64,000 bases of DNA from Falsiroseomonas tokyonensis (GTDB lineage: Bacteria; Pseudomonadota; Alphaproteobacteria; Acetobacterales; Acetobacteraceae). The stretch lies in contig NZ_JAFNJS010000002.1 in the NCBI RefSeq assembly GCF_019024325.1, forward strand, positions 496,118 to 560,117, given 5' to 3'. Position numbers and translations under genes: made by a program. Shown here in pieces: positions 49,286 through 57,786 of the stretch (the stretch's first letter is position 1; each line of letters starts with the position of its first letter). The notes under the pieces are model-generated. The model was not told the DNA's origin. It made no database searches and was given only the letters and a program-made list of their open reading frames with translations.

Positions 49286-49894
49286 TTAGGCAAGGCGAAG
49301 CTTCGCCGCCTTGGCGGCGACCGCGGCGGCATCGTCGCCCGGGCGATAGATGGCGCTGCCGATGCCGAAGCCGGCCGCACCCGCTGCGCGCCAGGCGGGG
49401 ATGTTACCCGCGTCGATGCCGCCCACCGGCAGCACCCGCGTGCCCGCCGGCAGCACCGCCAGCAGCGCCTTCAGCATGGCCGGCGACCCGGCCTCCGCCG
49501 GGAACAGCTTCAGGCCATCGGCGCCCGCCTTGAGCAGGGCGAAGGCCTCGCCCGGGGTGAAGAAGCCGGGGATGCAGATCATGCCCTCGGCCTTGGCGGC
49601 GCGCACCACGGCGGGGTCCGCATGCGGCGTCACGATCAGCCTTCCGCCGACGGCGGCGATGCGGGCGCAGTCGGCCGGATCCGTCACCGTGCCGGCGCCG
49701 ATCAGCGCATCCTCGCCGAAGCGGGCGGACAGGATGCGGATGCTTTCCAGCGGCTCCGGCGAATTCAGCGGCACCTCCAGCACGCCGAGCCCGGCGCCGA
49801 CCAGCGCCTCTCCGATGCCCACCGCCTCCTCCGGCCGCAGGCCGCGCAGGATGGCGACCAGGGGGCAGGCCGCGAGCCAGTCCTTCAAACCCAT
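49286..49894 (-). CDS. dgoA: 2-dehydro-3-deoxy-6-phosphogalactonate aldolase
   Basis: A 202-residue class I aldolase of the KDPG/KDPGal family. VLEVPLNSPEPLESI (E40) is the DgoA-type variant of the substrate strand (Eda has VTLRTP). PGFFTPGEA is at 109-117. The Schiff-base lysine is K129 in GLKLFPAE. It splits 6-phospho-2-dehydro-3-deoxygalactonate into pyruvate and glyceraldehyde 3-phosphate. Its start lies 10 nt inside the end of the kinase gene, so the two enzymes are coupled. Confidence 0.93.
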   Translation of the reverse strand: MGLKDWLAACPLVAILRGLRPEEAVGIGEALVGAGLGVLEVPLNSPEPLESIRILSARFGEDALIGAGTVTDPADCARIAAVGGRLIVTPHADPAVVRAAKAEGMICIPGFFTPGEAFALLKAGADGLKLFPAEAGSPAMLKALLAVLPAGTRVLPVGGIDAGNIPAWRAAGAAGFGIGSAIYRPGDDAAAVAAKAAKLRLA

Positions 49895-50760
49895 TGCAGG
49901 CTCCTGCCGATATGCCGCAGCCCGGCTGCGACGAGGTCCGGATCGTGCCGGGTCACCGCGATGCCGTTCTGCGCCAGCGCCGCCGCATAAAGCGCGCTGA
50001 GGCTGGCGGCACCGGCCAGATGCACCTGCGCCACGCCCTGGGCGGCGGCCGCGATCTCGTGCCCGATCAGCAGGCCGGACAGGAAACTGCGCGTTTCCGC
50101 CTGCGCCAGCCGGCCCATCAGATGCAGGGTGCGGGCGCCGAACAGATGGTGCAGCAGCCCGCCGGGCTGGCGGGCGCGCTCCACGCCGCGGGCGAAGGCC
50201 TCCGGCACGTCCGGACCCTCCACGCTGGTGCGCGCCAGGATGGTGTGCTGCGACAGCGCGGCGAAGGTTTCGCCGGTCATGTGGGTGGTGAAGCCGGTGA
50301 CGCGGCCGCCCTCCAGCCGGGCCCATTTGCTGTGGGTGCCGGGCAGGCAGGCGAGGCCGCTGCCGATGGTCTCGGCCAGGGCCACCAGCTTGGTCTCCTC
50401 GCCGCGCATGACGTCCGGGATGCCGGAGCCGTCTTCCGTGGTCAGGCCGGGGATGAGGCGTAGCTCGGCGCCTTCGAAGGGGATGGGGGTGGTGGCGGCG
50501 GCGATCTCGGCCGGGCCGGCGGGGCAGCGCAGATAGGGGGCCTCGACCCAGCCCTGGCGGCTGCCGACCATGCCGCAGAGCAGCACTTTGGTCTCGCCCT
50601 CGACCAGCCAGGGGCCGATGGCTTCGCGCAGCGCGGCGGGGAAGCCGCCCTCGGGCACGGTCAGGATGCCGCCCGGCCGGTCGATGCGTGCTTCCGGCGC
50701 GCCGGCCGCACCGATGCGGTAGGCGCGCAGGCTCGTGGTGCCCCAATCGACGCCGATCAT
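49885..50760 (-). CDS. dgoK: 2-dehydro-3-deoxygalactonokinase
   Basis: A 291-residue sugar-acid kinase of the DgoK family. MIGVDWGTTSLRAYRI is the start with the first phosphate loop, VLLCGMVGSRQGWVEAPYL the family-specific block (about residues 59-77), and LPGTHSKWARLEGGRVTGFTTHMTGE another (about 138-165). It phosphorylates 2-dehydro-3-deoxy-galactonate, the substrate-forming step for DgoA. The dehydratase (DgoD) and a galactonate regulator are not adjacent. Confidence 0.93.
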   Translation of the reverse strand: MIGVDWGTTSLRAYRIGAAGAPEARIDRPGGILTVPEGGFPAALREAIGPWLVEGETKVLLCGMVGSRQGWVEAPYLRCPAGPAEIAAATTPIPFEGAELRLIPGLTTEDGSGIPDVMRGEETKLVALAETIGSGLACLPGTHSKWARLEGGRVTGFTTHMTGETFAALSQHTILARTSVEGPDVPEAFARGVERARQPGGLLHHLFGARTLHLMGRLAQAETRSFLSGLLIGHEIAAAAQGVAQVHLAGAASLSALYAAALAQNGIAVTRHDPDLVAAGLRHIGRSLQWV

Positions 50761-50833
50761 GCCTGGTTCCGTATTCCGTCCCGGGCAGGGGGATGCGCCG
50801 CGCGGCGGGCGGGCGCAAGCCCCCCCGGAATGG

Positions 50834-52174
50834 TCAGAAGGTCAGCTCGGCCACGCTGATGCGGCCCTCGGCGGCCGGCCAGGCGCGGGCCACCACGCGT
50901 TCCTCGTTGCAGATTCCGACCACGGCGCGGCCGGCTTCGCCAGCGGGCAGGCGGAGGGTGGCGGTGGCGGTCACGGCCACGCCCGGCCGCAGCTCCGGCG
51001 GCTGGCGGCCGTCCAGCAGCACGATGTCGCGGGGGATGCCGAAATAGCCGCGCGGGCGCTGCAGCAGCAGGACGCAGCCGGAAGCCTCGCGCTCCGCCGG
51101 CGTCAGGGCGCGGGCGGGGCGGAGATGCACCACATCCGAGCTGCGCGGGAAGGGGCCGCGGTAGAAATGCGTGGTGGTATGGCCGGGGGCGGCGACGACG
51201 ATCTCCAGCGTCCAGTCCGGTGCCACCGTCACCGGGCCCCAGGCGCCGTCCGCGCCGGTGGTGCGGCGGTGCAGTGCCTCGCCGATGCGGGCGCCGGTGG
51301 CGGGGTCGGTGCGGAAGACCTCGACCTCGGCCGCGGCGAGCGGGCGGTTGGTGGGGGCAGGGCGGGTTTGCGTCACCAGGCCGGAGAGCACGGGGCGTGC
51401 CTCGGGCAGGGGGGCGATCCGTTCCGGTTCGCGGCCCGCGATGAAGCGGAACTGTTCGCGAAAAGCGCGCCAGTGATAGGCGACCTCGCGATGGTCCAGC
51501 GCGCCGAGCACCAGGTTGGTGGCGCCGCGCAGCTCAGGCCCGTCCACATCCGTGCCTGTCGGGCGGTCCGGCGTCGCGGACCAGATGGCGCGCGGCTGGG
51601 CATAGACGTCGTTCCATGCGCTGCGCAGCGTCAGGAAGGCGGTTCCGGGGACCACGTCGCTGGGGCCGGCATTCAGCCGGGACAGGAAGGGGCCGGTGCT
51701 GTTGAATTCGCGGTTGCGGATCTCGGGCCAGTCATAGACGCCGCGATTGGGCGTGCCGCAGAGGATGGCGTGGGAGACCTGATCGGACCCGCCCTGGTGC
51801 ACAACGAAGTCGCGGATCGGGTTGCCGCCGCGGGAATTGCCGATCAGGGCGACGCGGGCCGCGCCGGTGCGGGCGCGCAGCGCGGCCACGGCCTCCGCCA
51901 CCCGCTGCGTTTGCTCCGCGCTGCCGCTGCGGCCGGGTTGCGGCACCGTGTCGTCGTCGCGGGCCAGCGGGTCCGGCAGGTTCAGCGCCAGCAGGCGGTC
52001 GCGCGCGAAGCCATTGGATGCGAAGCGCCAGAGGGTGGTGAGCCACAGCGCGGCGTGGTCGCCATTGCCATGCACGAAGACAATGGGCGGCGCCTCCGCC
52101 GCCTGGGACCGGGCCAGGCGGGGCATTGCGAGAAGGGCGGCGGAGGCCAGCAGGCCACGGCGAGGGAGGTGCAT
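50834..52174 (-). CDS. Secreted alpha/beta hydrolase with C-terminal beta domain
   Basis: A 446-residue exported esterase/lipase-like protein. The signal peptide (MHLPRRGLLASAALLAMPRLARSQA, RR at 5-6) suggests Tat or Sec export. IVFVHGNGDHAALW (about residues 31-44) is the oxyanion loop, ALIGNSRGGNPIRDF (about 109-123) carries the nucleophile Ser, and HAILCGTPNRGVYDWPE resembles lipases acting on esters. After about residue 270, beta-rich segments (LSGLVTQTRPAPTNRPLAAAEVEVF, DWTLEIVVAAPGHTTTHFYRGPFPRS) look like a carboxypeptidase-regulatory or accessory binding domain. The substrate could be a polyester or lipid. Unlinked to its neighbours apart from strand. Confidence 0.8.
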   Translation of the reverse strand: MHLPRRGLLASAALLAMPRLARSQAAEAPPIVFVHGNGDHAALWLTTLWRFASNGFARDRLLALNLPDPLARDDDTVPQPGRSGSAEQTQRVAEAVAALRARTGAARVALIGNSRGGNPIRDFVVHQGGSDQVSHAILCGTPNRGVYDWPEIRNREFNSTGPFLSRLNAGPSDVVPGTAFLTLRSAWNDVYAQPRAIWSATPDRPTGTDVDGPELRGATNLVLGALDHREVAYHWRAFREQFRFIAGREPERIAPLPEARPVLSGLVTQTRPAPTNRPLAAAEVEVFRTDPATGARIGEALHRRTTGADGAWGPVTVAPDWTLEIVVAAPGHTTTHFYRGPFPRSSDVVHLRPARALTPAEREASGCVLLLQRPRGYFGIPRDIVLLDGRQPPELRPGVAVTATATLRLPAGEAGRAVVGICNEERVVARAWPAAEGRISVAELTF

Positions 52175-52220
52175 GCGGCAAGCCTGCCCGCCCCGAATGA
52201 GGCGGGCAAGCGGCCGAACA

Positions 52221-53135
52221 TCACACCCCCGGGACGCTGACCTGCTGCTGGTCGTTCTGGCCGCGCATCGCCCAGCCCGTGGTGCGGTTCTCGATGGCGA
52301 CCGCCGCCACATACATCGCCACGCCCATCACCGCGGTCACGATCAGCCCGGCGAAGACCAGCGGCACGTCGAAGCGGCTGCTCGCCAGGATCATCAGATG
52401 GCCGATGCCTTTGTTGGCGGCCACCGTCTCCGCAATGATGGAACCGACGAAGGCCACCGTGATGGCGATCTTCAGCGAGGCGAAGAAATAGGGCATCGCG
52501 CGCGGCAGGCCGACCTTGCGGATGATGTCGGAGGGTTTTGCCCCCAGCGCCCGCAGCACATCGCGGAGTTCGGGTTCAACGGTCGCAATGCCAGTCGCGA
52601 CGTTCACCACAATTGGAAAAAAACTGATCATGAAGGCGGTGATCACGGCGGGCACCGTGCCGATGCCGAACCAGATCACCAGGATCGGCACCACCGCCAC
52701 CTTGGGCACGGAGTTGAAGCCGATCAGAAGCGGGTACAGCCCATGATAGAGCAGGGAGGAGCTGCCGATGGCGACGCCCAGCAGCAGCCCGAAGATCACG
52801 GCCAGGAAGAAGCCGATCAGCGTGGTCATCAGCGTCTGCCAGCTATTGTCCAGCAGCGGCACCCACCACTTGATCATGCTCTCCGCGATGGCGGTCGGCG
52901 CCGGCAGCACGAATTGCTGCACATTGAAGGCGCGCACGCCGGCTTCCCAGATCACGAACATGCCGATGATGACGAGCCAGGGCAGCCAGGCCTGCAGCCG
53001 CCGGCGGCGGCGCTGCGCCAGCGCCATGGCCTGCAGCCGGCGCAGCGCCTCGGGCGACATGGTGGCATCCGCCGGCGCCTTGGCGGCGGTGCCAGGGGCG
53101 GGGGCTGTGGCGGTCAGCGCGGCATCACTGGCCAT
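52221..53135 (-). CDS. ABC transporter permease, SsuC/TauC/NrtB type
   Basis: A 304-residue permease with about six helices. FVLPAPTAIAESMIKWW, TLIGFFLAVIFGLLLGVAIGSS and FNSVPKVAVVPILVIWFGIGTVPAV are the family blocks. ELRDVLRALGAKPSDIIRKVGLPRAMPYFFASLKIA (about residues 195-230) is the EAA loop. The family imports nitrate, sulfonates, taurine, pyrimidine precursors or aromatic acids. The start lies 11 nt inside the ATPase gene, with GAGGAGG as a strong ribosome binding site. No NMT1/SsuA-type receptor gene is beside it. Confidence 0.92.
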   Translation of the reverse strand: MASDAALTATAPAPGTAAKAPADATMSPEALRRLQAMALAQRRRRRLQAWLPWLVIIGMFVIWEAGVRAFNVQQFVLPAPTAIAESMIKWWVPLLDNSWQTLMTTLIGFFLAVIFGLLLGVAIGSSSLLYHGLYPLLIGFNSVPKVAVVPILVIWFGIGTVPAVITAFMISFFPIVVNVATGIATVEPELRDVLRALGAKPSDIIRKVGLPRAMPYFFASLKIAITVAFVGSIIAETVAANKGIGHLMILASSRFDVPLVFAGLIVTAVMGVAMYVAAVAIENRTTGWAMRGQNDQQQVSVPGV

Positions 53136-53934
53136 GGACGACCTCCTCGCCCTTGCGGGCGGCACTGATGTGTTCGCGTAGATCATGCACCAGGGAGACG
53201 AATTCAGGCTTGTAGGTTGTCTCCAGCGTGCGCGGCCGCGGCAGGTCCACGATTCGCTCGGCGATGATCCGTCCGGGGCGGGACGACATGACCAGCACGC
53301 GGTCGGCCAGGTAGGCGGCCTCCCGCAGGTCATGCGTCACCAGGATCACGGTGGGCTTGCGGGCCATCCACACCCCCTGCAGCACCGCCCAGAGATCTTC
53401 GCGCGTGAAGATGTCGAGTGCCGCGAAGGGCTCGTCCAGCATCAGCAGCGCGGGTTCGTGGATCAGCGCGCGGCAGAGGCTGGCGCGCTGCTGCATGCCG
53501 CCCGACAGCTCATGCGGGAATTTCTTGTCGAAGCCGCCGAGGCCGACCAGCTTCAGCAGGTCCTGCGCGCGCGCCTCGTACATGGCGCGTTGGCTGCGCA
53601 GCTGGCGGCGATGCGGCTCCACCACCTCCAGCGGCAGCATCACGTTGTCGATGATGTTGCGCCAGGGCAGCAGGGTCGGGTTCTGGAAGGCCATGCCGGC
53701 GATGGAGAGCGGGCCGTCCACCTCCTGCCCCGCGACCAGAAGCGTGCCGGCGGTGGCGGGCCAGAGGCCGGTGACCAGCTTCATCAGCGTCGACTTGCCG
53801 CAGCCGGAGGGGCCGACCACGGCGATGAACTCCCCCTTGCCGACGGACAGCGTGGCGTTCTGCAAGGCCAGCGTGCCTTCCACGCCGCCATACCGCATGG
53901 CGACGCCGCTGATCTCGACGAAAGGTCGCTCCAT
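53125..53934 (-). CDS. ABC transporter ATP-binding protein, SsuB/TauB/NrtD type
   Basis: A 269-residue ATPase. Walker A is GPSGCGKS (about residues 42-49), the Q loop AFQNPTLLPW, the signature LSGGMQQRASLCRALIHEPALL, Walker B MLDEPFAALD and the H loop THDLREAAYLADRV. FTREDLWAVLQGVW is typical of the taurine/nitrate subfamily. It energises the permease encoded by the overlapping gene. The operon would normally also encode a periplasmic receptor, which is missing here. Confidence 0.93.
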   Translation of the reverse strand: MERPFVEISGVAMRYGGVEGTLALQNATLSVGKGEFIAVVGPSGCGKSTLMKLVTGLWPATAGTLLVAGQEVDGPLSIAGMAFQNPTLLPWRNIIDNVMLPLEVVEPHRRQLRSQRAMYEARAQDLLKLVGLGGFDKKFPHELSGGMQQRASLCRALIHEPALLMLDEPFAALDIFTREDLWAVLQGVWMARKPTVILVTHDLREAAYLADRVLVMSSRPGRIIAERIVDLPRPRTLETTYKPEFVSLVHDLREHISAARKGEEVVHGQ

Positions 53935-54067
53935 CAGAATTCCCCGGCCCTTCCCTGGCGCGACGGGTCGCGCACGGTCCTGTGTGCGACAGGCGGAGGG
54001 GCCGGCGCAAGACGCGGACCGGCCCGCAAGCCGCGCTTCGGCCAGGGAATGGGCGTTTTTTGGCGCG

Positions 54068-54090
54068 CGCTTGGGCAGGCTGCCCAAGCG
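54068..54090 (-). terminator. Hairpin after mepA
   Basis: CGCTTGGGCA-GGC-TGCCCAAGCG, a 10-bp perfect stem with a 3-nt loop, 4 nt after the mepA stop on the minus strand. No T-run follows, so it may be a transcript 3'-end stabiliser. Confidence 0.5.
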
Positions 54091-54094
54091 GAGG

Positions 54095-54979
54095 TCACTG
54101 GGCGGCCAGCACCGCGCTGCAGGCCAGGGGCAGTCGGGGCGGCGGGCCGGGCGGTCCGGGCGGGCGCGGCCGGGGATTTCGGGCCTCGTCCGAGAACCAC
54201 CAGTCGAGGCTGGCGTCGCAGCCATCGCCGGGCGGTGGCGGCGCGATGTCGCGGCATTCCGGGCTATCGGCCGGGCAGCGCAGGCGCAGATGCATATGGC
54301 TGTCATGCCCCCGCCAGGGCCGCACGCGCCGCAGCCAGGGGGCGCCGGCATGGTCGGCGCAGAGGCGGCGCTTGATGGCGGGGTTCACCAGCAGCCGATC
54401 CAGCCCCGGCGCCTCCGCCGCGATTCGGATGAGGGTCGCGTGGCGGGCGGTCCAGCGGGCGGGGTCCACATCCTCCCCATCCGCGCGGACCAGGGAGGGG
54501 ATGGTCAGCTCCTCCCGCATCGCCGCCGGCACGCGGGGTTTGGGGCGCAGGTCGAGCCAGATGTCGGCATCCAGCCCGGTCTGGTGGCTGGCATGGCCCC
54601 AGGGCATCGGCCCGCCGCGCGGCTGCGACAGGTCGCCGATCCAGAGGTCCGGCAGCCCCGCCGCCCGCGCCCGGCCCGCCACATGCGCCACCAGGGCGAG
54701 CGTTGCCGGATGGCCCCAATGGCGGTTGCGGGAAGTGCGGATGGCCTGCCAGCCCGGCCCATCCGGCGCCAGCGCCTGGCCGCCGGCCAGGCAGCCGAGG
54801 CCGGTGCCGCCGATGGCGCGCGGCGGACCCAGGGTGGGACGGGGCAGGGCGGCCCAATCCGCCGCGCGTGCCGGCGGGCCGGCCAACGGGCCGGGTTGCG
54901 CGGCGGCCGGCGCCACCGGCAGCGGCGCCAGCAGGCAGGCGGCCATCGCGGCGGGGCGGAGGAGGCGGAACAGGGTCAT
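54095..54979 (-). CDS. mepA: Penicillin-insensitive murein DD-endopeptidase (MepA family)
   Basis: A 294-residue LAS-type zinc peptidase. The signal peptide is MTLFRLLRPAAMAACLLAPL, then PVAPAAAQP. SRNRHWGHPATLALVAHVA (about residues 83-101), HASHQTGLDADIWLDLRP (H-x(6)-D metal motif, about 128-145) and RGHDSHMHLRLRCP (H-x-H, about 225) are the metal and catalytic groups of MepA. It cleaves D-Ala-meso-DAP cross-links in periplasmic peptidoglycan. The C-terminus is Pro-rich (NPRPRPPGPPGPPPRLPL), a low-complexity tail. ATG 54979 gives the signal peptide directly. Confidence 0.93.
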   Translation of the reverse strand: MTLFRLLRPAAMAACLLAPLPVAPAAAQPGPLAGPPARAADWAALPRPTLGPPRAIGGTGLGCLAGGQALAPDGPGWQAIRTSRNRHWGHPATLALVAHVAGRARAAGLPDLWIGDLSQPRGGPMPWGHASHQTGLDADIWLDLRPKPRVPAAMREELTIPSLVRADGEDVDPARWTARHATLIRIAAEAPGLDRLLVNPAIKRRLCADHAGAPWLRRVRPWRGHDSHMHLRLRCPADSPECRDIAPPPPGDGCDASLDWWFSDEARNPRPRPPGPPGPPPRLPLACSAVLAAQ

Positions 54980-55157
54980 GTCCGGCTGATTAGGCGCCGC
55001 ATCGCCGCCGCTCAACAAGCCTCCGCTCCCGCTCAACCCATCGCGATCAGCGCGCCGGCCGCCGCGATTTCTGACACATTTCGAGGCAAGACTGCGTTTC
55101 AGGCCGCAGGGGCCCGTCCGCCGGTGGGGCGGTGCCGGCGGAGCGGGAGCAGGGATC

Positions 55158-56159
55158 TTGGGTCGTTATCTGGTGACCGGGGGCGCCGGCTATGTCGGCA
55201 GCCACACCGTGCTGGCGCTGCGCGATCGCGGCGACGAGGTTGTGGTGCTCGATGACCTCTCGAAGGGGCATCGGGCCGCGGTGCCGGCCGGGGTGCGGCT
55301 GGTGGAGGGGCGCTGCGAGGACAAGCGCGCCTTGGCCGAGGCCTTCGGCGGCGGGCGCTTCGACGCGGTGCTGCATTTCGCCGCGCTGTCCCTGGTGGGC
55401 GACAGCATGCGCGACCCGCTGCGCTACATGTCGGAAAACCTCTCGGTGCTGGCCGCCGTCACCAAGGCCGCCGTGCAGCACGACTGCCGCCGCCTGGTCA
55501 TGTCCTCCACCGCCGCGCTCTTCGGCTTCCCCGAGCGCATCCCGATTGACGAGGAGCAGCGCCTGGGCCCCGTCTCGCCCTATGGCGAGAGCAAGCTGAT
55601 GTGCGAGCGGGCGCTGGACTGGGCGGAGAAGATCCACGGCCTGCGCTTCGCCTCGCTGCGCTACTTCAACGCCGCCGGCGCCGACCCGGCAGGCCGCGCC
55701 GGGGAGGATCATGACCCGGAGACGCATCTGGTGCCGCTGGCGATCGATGCCGCGCTCGGCCTTCGGCCGCCGCTGATGGTCTTCGGCACGGACTACCTGA
55801 CGCCAGACGGCACAGGGGTGCGCGACTATGTGCATGTGACCGACCTGGCGGATGCGCATCTGCGCGTGCTGCCGCTGCTGGAGGAGCGGTCGGTGCGCTA
55901 CAACCTGGGCAATGGCACCGGCTATTCGGTGCGCGAGGTGATCGACACGGTGCAGCGCGTCGGCGGCCGCCCGGTGCCGCATGCGCTGGGCCCGCGGCGG
56001 GAGGGGGATCCTGCGGTGCTGGTCGCCTCCTCCGCCAGGCTGCGGGCGGAGACCGGCTGGTCGCCGCGTTTCCCGAAGCTGGAGGATATCGTCCGCACCG
56101 CCTGGGACTGGCGGCTGGCGCACCCGCAGGGCTATGCGGGGGCGCGGCGAGCGGCCTGA
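55158..56159 (+). CDS. galE: UDP-glucose 4-epimerase
   Basis: A 333-residue extended SDR. YLVTGGAGYVGSHTVLAL (4-21) binds NAD, SSTAALFG (about 116) supplies the catalytic Ser/Thr, and Y142-x3-K146 in SPYGESK is the catalytic pair. LRYFNAAGADPAGRAGEDHDPETHLVPLAI and DYVHVTDLADAHL match GalE. It interconverts UDP-glucose and UDP-galactose for polysaccharide synthesis. The start is an unusual TTG at 55158 behind AGGGA; no ATG or GTG gives the Rossmann start. It is divergent from mepA. Confidence 0.93.
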   Translation: MGRYLVTGGAGYVGSHTVLALRDRGDEVVVLDDLSKGHRAAVPAGVRLVEGRCEDKRALAEAFGGGRFDAVLHFAALSLVGDSMRDPLRYMSENLSVLAAVTKAAVQHDCRRLVMSSTAALFGFPERIPIDEEQRLGPVSPYGESKLMCERALDWAEKIHGLRFASLRYFNAAGADPAGRAGEDHDPETHLVPLAIDAALGLRPPLMVFGTDYLTPDGTGVRDYVHVTDLADAHLRVLPLLEERSVRYNLGNGTGYSVREVIDTVQRVGGRPVPHALGPRREGDPAVLVASSARLRAETGWSPRFPKLEDIVRTAWDWRLAHPQGYAGARRAA

Positions 56160-56255
56160 CCAGCCCGCAAAGAGCAGTGTGACGATCTTCTGGCCGGTGC
56201 CGGCTCGGCGACGGCAATCCGTGCGGCGTGCCGCTCCTAAACCGGTCGCCGGCAG

Positions 56256-57236
56256 CTACGTCTTTGCTCGCTTGGCTATCAGCAGCTTTTTGCGGAAGTC
56301 TTCAACTAGCGCCCATGGGCGTTCACGGTGAATGATTCGATGGCAGTTCGAACAAAGCATTGCTAGATCGGAAATTTTGCTCACTGTTGCGGTGTCCATT
56401 GTGTGCATAGGACGTAAATTATGGTGTACCTCGATGAAATTGCTTCCCATCCGCCCGTAATATGACTCGAAATCAAAATGACAAACTTCGCAAAAAAGCC
56501 GCCCATGTTTTCTTATGAAAGCAGCTTTAGCCTCTTTCACGAGGGTTTTATTGCGCTCCCGCCTATAGTGTGTTTTCTGGATAAGTTCTCCTTCAGGAAA
56601 TTCGAGATTGCCGCCATCTGAATAGTCATCTTCAGGCAGCCGATTCTCATAGTCATGCGCCAGAAGCCGTAGTTGGTCCCACTGCGCCGGCGCTATTTCC
56701 GTTGGTCGCGTGTAGTGTTTGCCTGGCCCGCCGATGATTTCTGATGGGACCGCCACCCGAACCTGCAGAGGCTTGATGTTCTCGGGACGGACTCGCCACC
56801 GATACATCTTTAATTCATCCGAAAGAAGCTTGGCTTTCTGGATGACGGATTGACCCTTGTACGCCCCGCCGATATGCCCGAGAGCATCTAGCTCGTCTAA
56901 CTCTTTGGCGCGTTGCCGGACAAGCGCAAGCGGGAAATTGGCGCCGTTCACCGCGAACGATGCTTGCTCATAGAAGCCGGCGAGATGCCAGCCAATACCC
57001 TTGTCATAGGCTGCAAACGCAATGTTGAAATCGCCTTCCGGCTGCTTGGGTTCATAATACATGTAGCCGTAGATATGCCCGTCAGCGCACACGTCCCGGC
57101 GAAAGTTCCAGTCCTCATGCGCGAAGCCATGAGTGACGACGTAGCCGCCATCACTCCTGCTACCTAGGCGGCCGCTCGAAGGGCCGGTCCATAGCTTGTC
57201 GTTTTGAACAACGCGCTGAAACAGATACCGCACCAC
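56256..57236 (-). CDS. HNH endonuclease with an unrecognised N-terminal domain, low-GC gene
   Basis: A 326-residue protein. The C-terminal HNH module (about residues 240-310) has zinc cysteines C249-x2-C252 and C295-x2-C298, the catalytic FIEVHH (H271/H272) and NCHRIIHR, as in McrA-like and other beta-beta-alpha-metal nucleases. Residues 1 to about 235 match nothing I recognise. They include GHIYGYMYYEPKQPEGDFNI and GWHLAGFYEQASFAVNG, a possible alpha/beta sensor or DNA-modification reader. The gene is clearly richer in A and T than all its neighbours (about half GC by eye), so it is probably recently acquired. GTG 57236 with GAGGTGG upstream is the start. A solitary (type IV-like or mobile) defence nuclease is possible. 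Confidence 0.82.
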   Translation of the reverse strand: MVRYLFQRVVQNDKLWTGPSSGRLGSRSDGGYVVTHGFAHEDWNFRRDVCADGHIYGYMYYEPKQPEGDFNIAFAAYDKGIGWHLAGFYEQASFAVNGANFPLALVRQRAKELDELDALGHIGGAYKGQSVIQKAKLLSDELKMYRWRVRPENIKPLQVRVAVPSEIIGGPGKHYTRPTEIAPAQWDQLRLLAHDYENRLPEDDYSDGGNLEFPEGELIQKTHYRRERNKTLVKEAKAAFIRKHGRLFCEVCHFDFESYYGRMGSNFIEVHHNLRPMHTMDTATVSKISDLAMLCSNCHRIIHRERPWALVEDFRKKLLIAKRAKT

Positions 57237-57454
57237 AGTCCACCTCTAGCTTCTCCCTCTTTTTATCTTCCGACATTGTAACGTCCTTGGCTAGGGGCGG
57301 CCGAGCATGCGCTGTGACAGGCAGCCAGCCGCAGAACCGGCGATCAAATGTGGCATGACCCCAACCGCCCTGCTGCCACGAAGCCGCGCTAGCGGTCATG
57401 ATGTTCCAGAATCAAACGCGCACGCCTCAGTTGCTACCGGCTGTGCGCCTTTAA
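57237..57454. other. 218-bp non-coding boundary of the low-GC island
   Basis: It sits between the HNH gene start and the T1SS-linked small protein. I see no reliable gene: one open frame on the minus strand (57160-57399) overlaps the HNH start and has no ribosome binding site. No tRNA or direct repeats were found at the edge. The promoter of the HNH gene should lie in the A/T-richer part (57240-57300). Confidence 0.4.
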
Positions 57455-57775
57455 CTATCCGTTGAAGCGGAAGGCGCCGGCCACCTGGTCCTGCGGCTCC
57501 GCCTGGGCCGGCTGGCCCTGGTTGGCCTGGGCGCCGGCCTGGCTGGCCAGGTTCTCCTTGGCCTTGGCCTCGATCTGCCGCGTCACCTCCGCCAGCACCC
57601 GCGCCAGGTTCGGTAGCTGCAGCACCGGCACCACCAGCATGGCGGAGGCTTCGGGCTTGCCCTCCTTGACGGAGGCGGAAGCGGCCGTCTGCATGCCGAG
57701 CGTGATGCGCACGACGCCGCTGGCCACATGCACGTCGATGATGCCGTCGCCGAAGACGGTGGGAATGGCGGTCAT
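57455..57775 (-). CDS. Small hypothetical protein at the end of the type I secretion operon
   Basis: A 106-residue protein of a family I do not recognise. The N-terminal half looks like a small beta-sheet (IPTVFGDGIIDVHVASGVVRITLGM). A helix follows (LPNLARVLAEVTRQIEAKAKENLA, about residues 52-75), then a Gln/Ala-rich disordered tail (QAGAQANQGQPAQAEPQDQ). There is no signal peptide or membrane segment. It starts 11 nt after the HlyD-family gene stop, so it is co-transcribed with the secretion system and may be a cytoplasmic accessory or regulator of secretion. Confidence 0.7.
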   Translation of the reverse strand: MTAIPTVFGDGIIDVHVASGVVRITLGMQTAASASVKEGKPEASAMLVVPVLQLPNLARVLAEVTRQIEAKAKENLASQAGAQANQGQPAQAEPQDQVAGAFRFNG

Positions 57776-57786
57776 GAGCGGGATTC

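Noticed and set aside
57160-57399. 79-codon minus-strand open frame upstream of the HNH gene
   Set aside because: It overlaps the HNH start in another frame, has no ribosome binding site and no conserved features.
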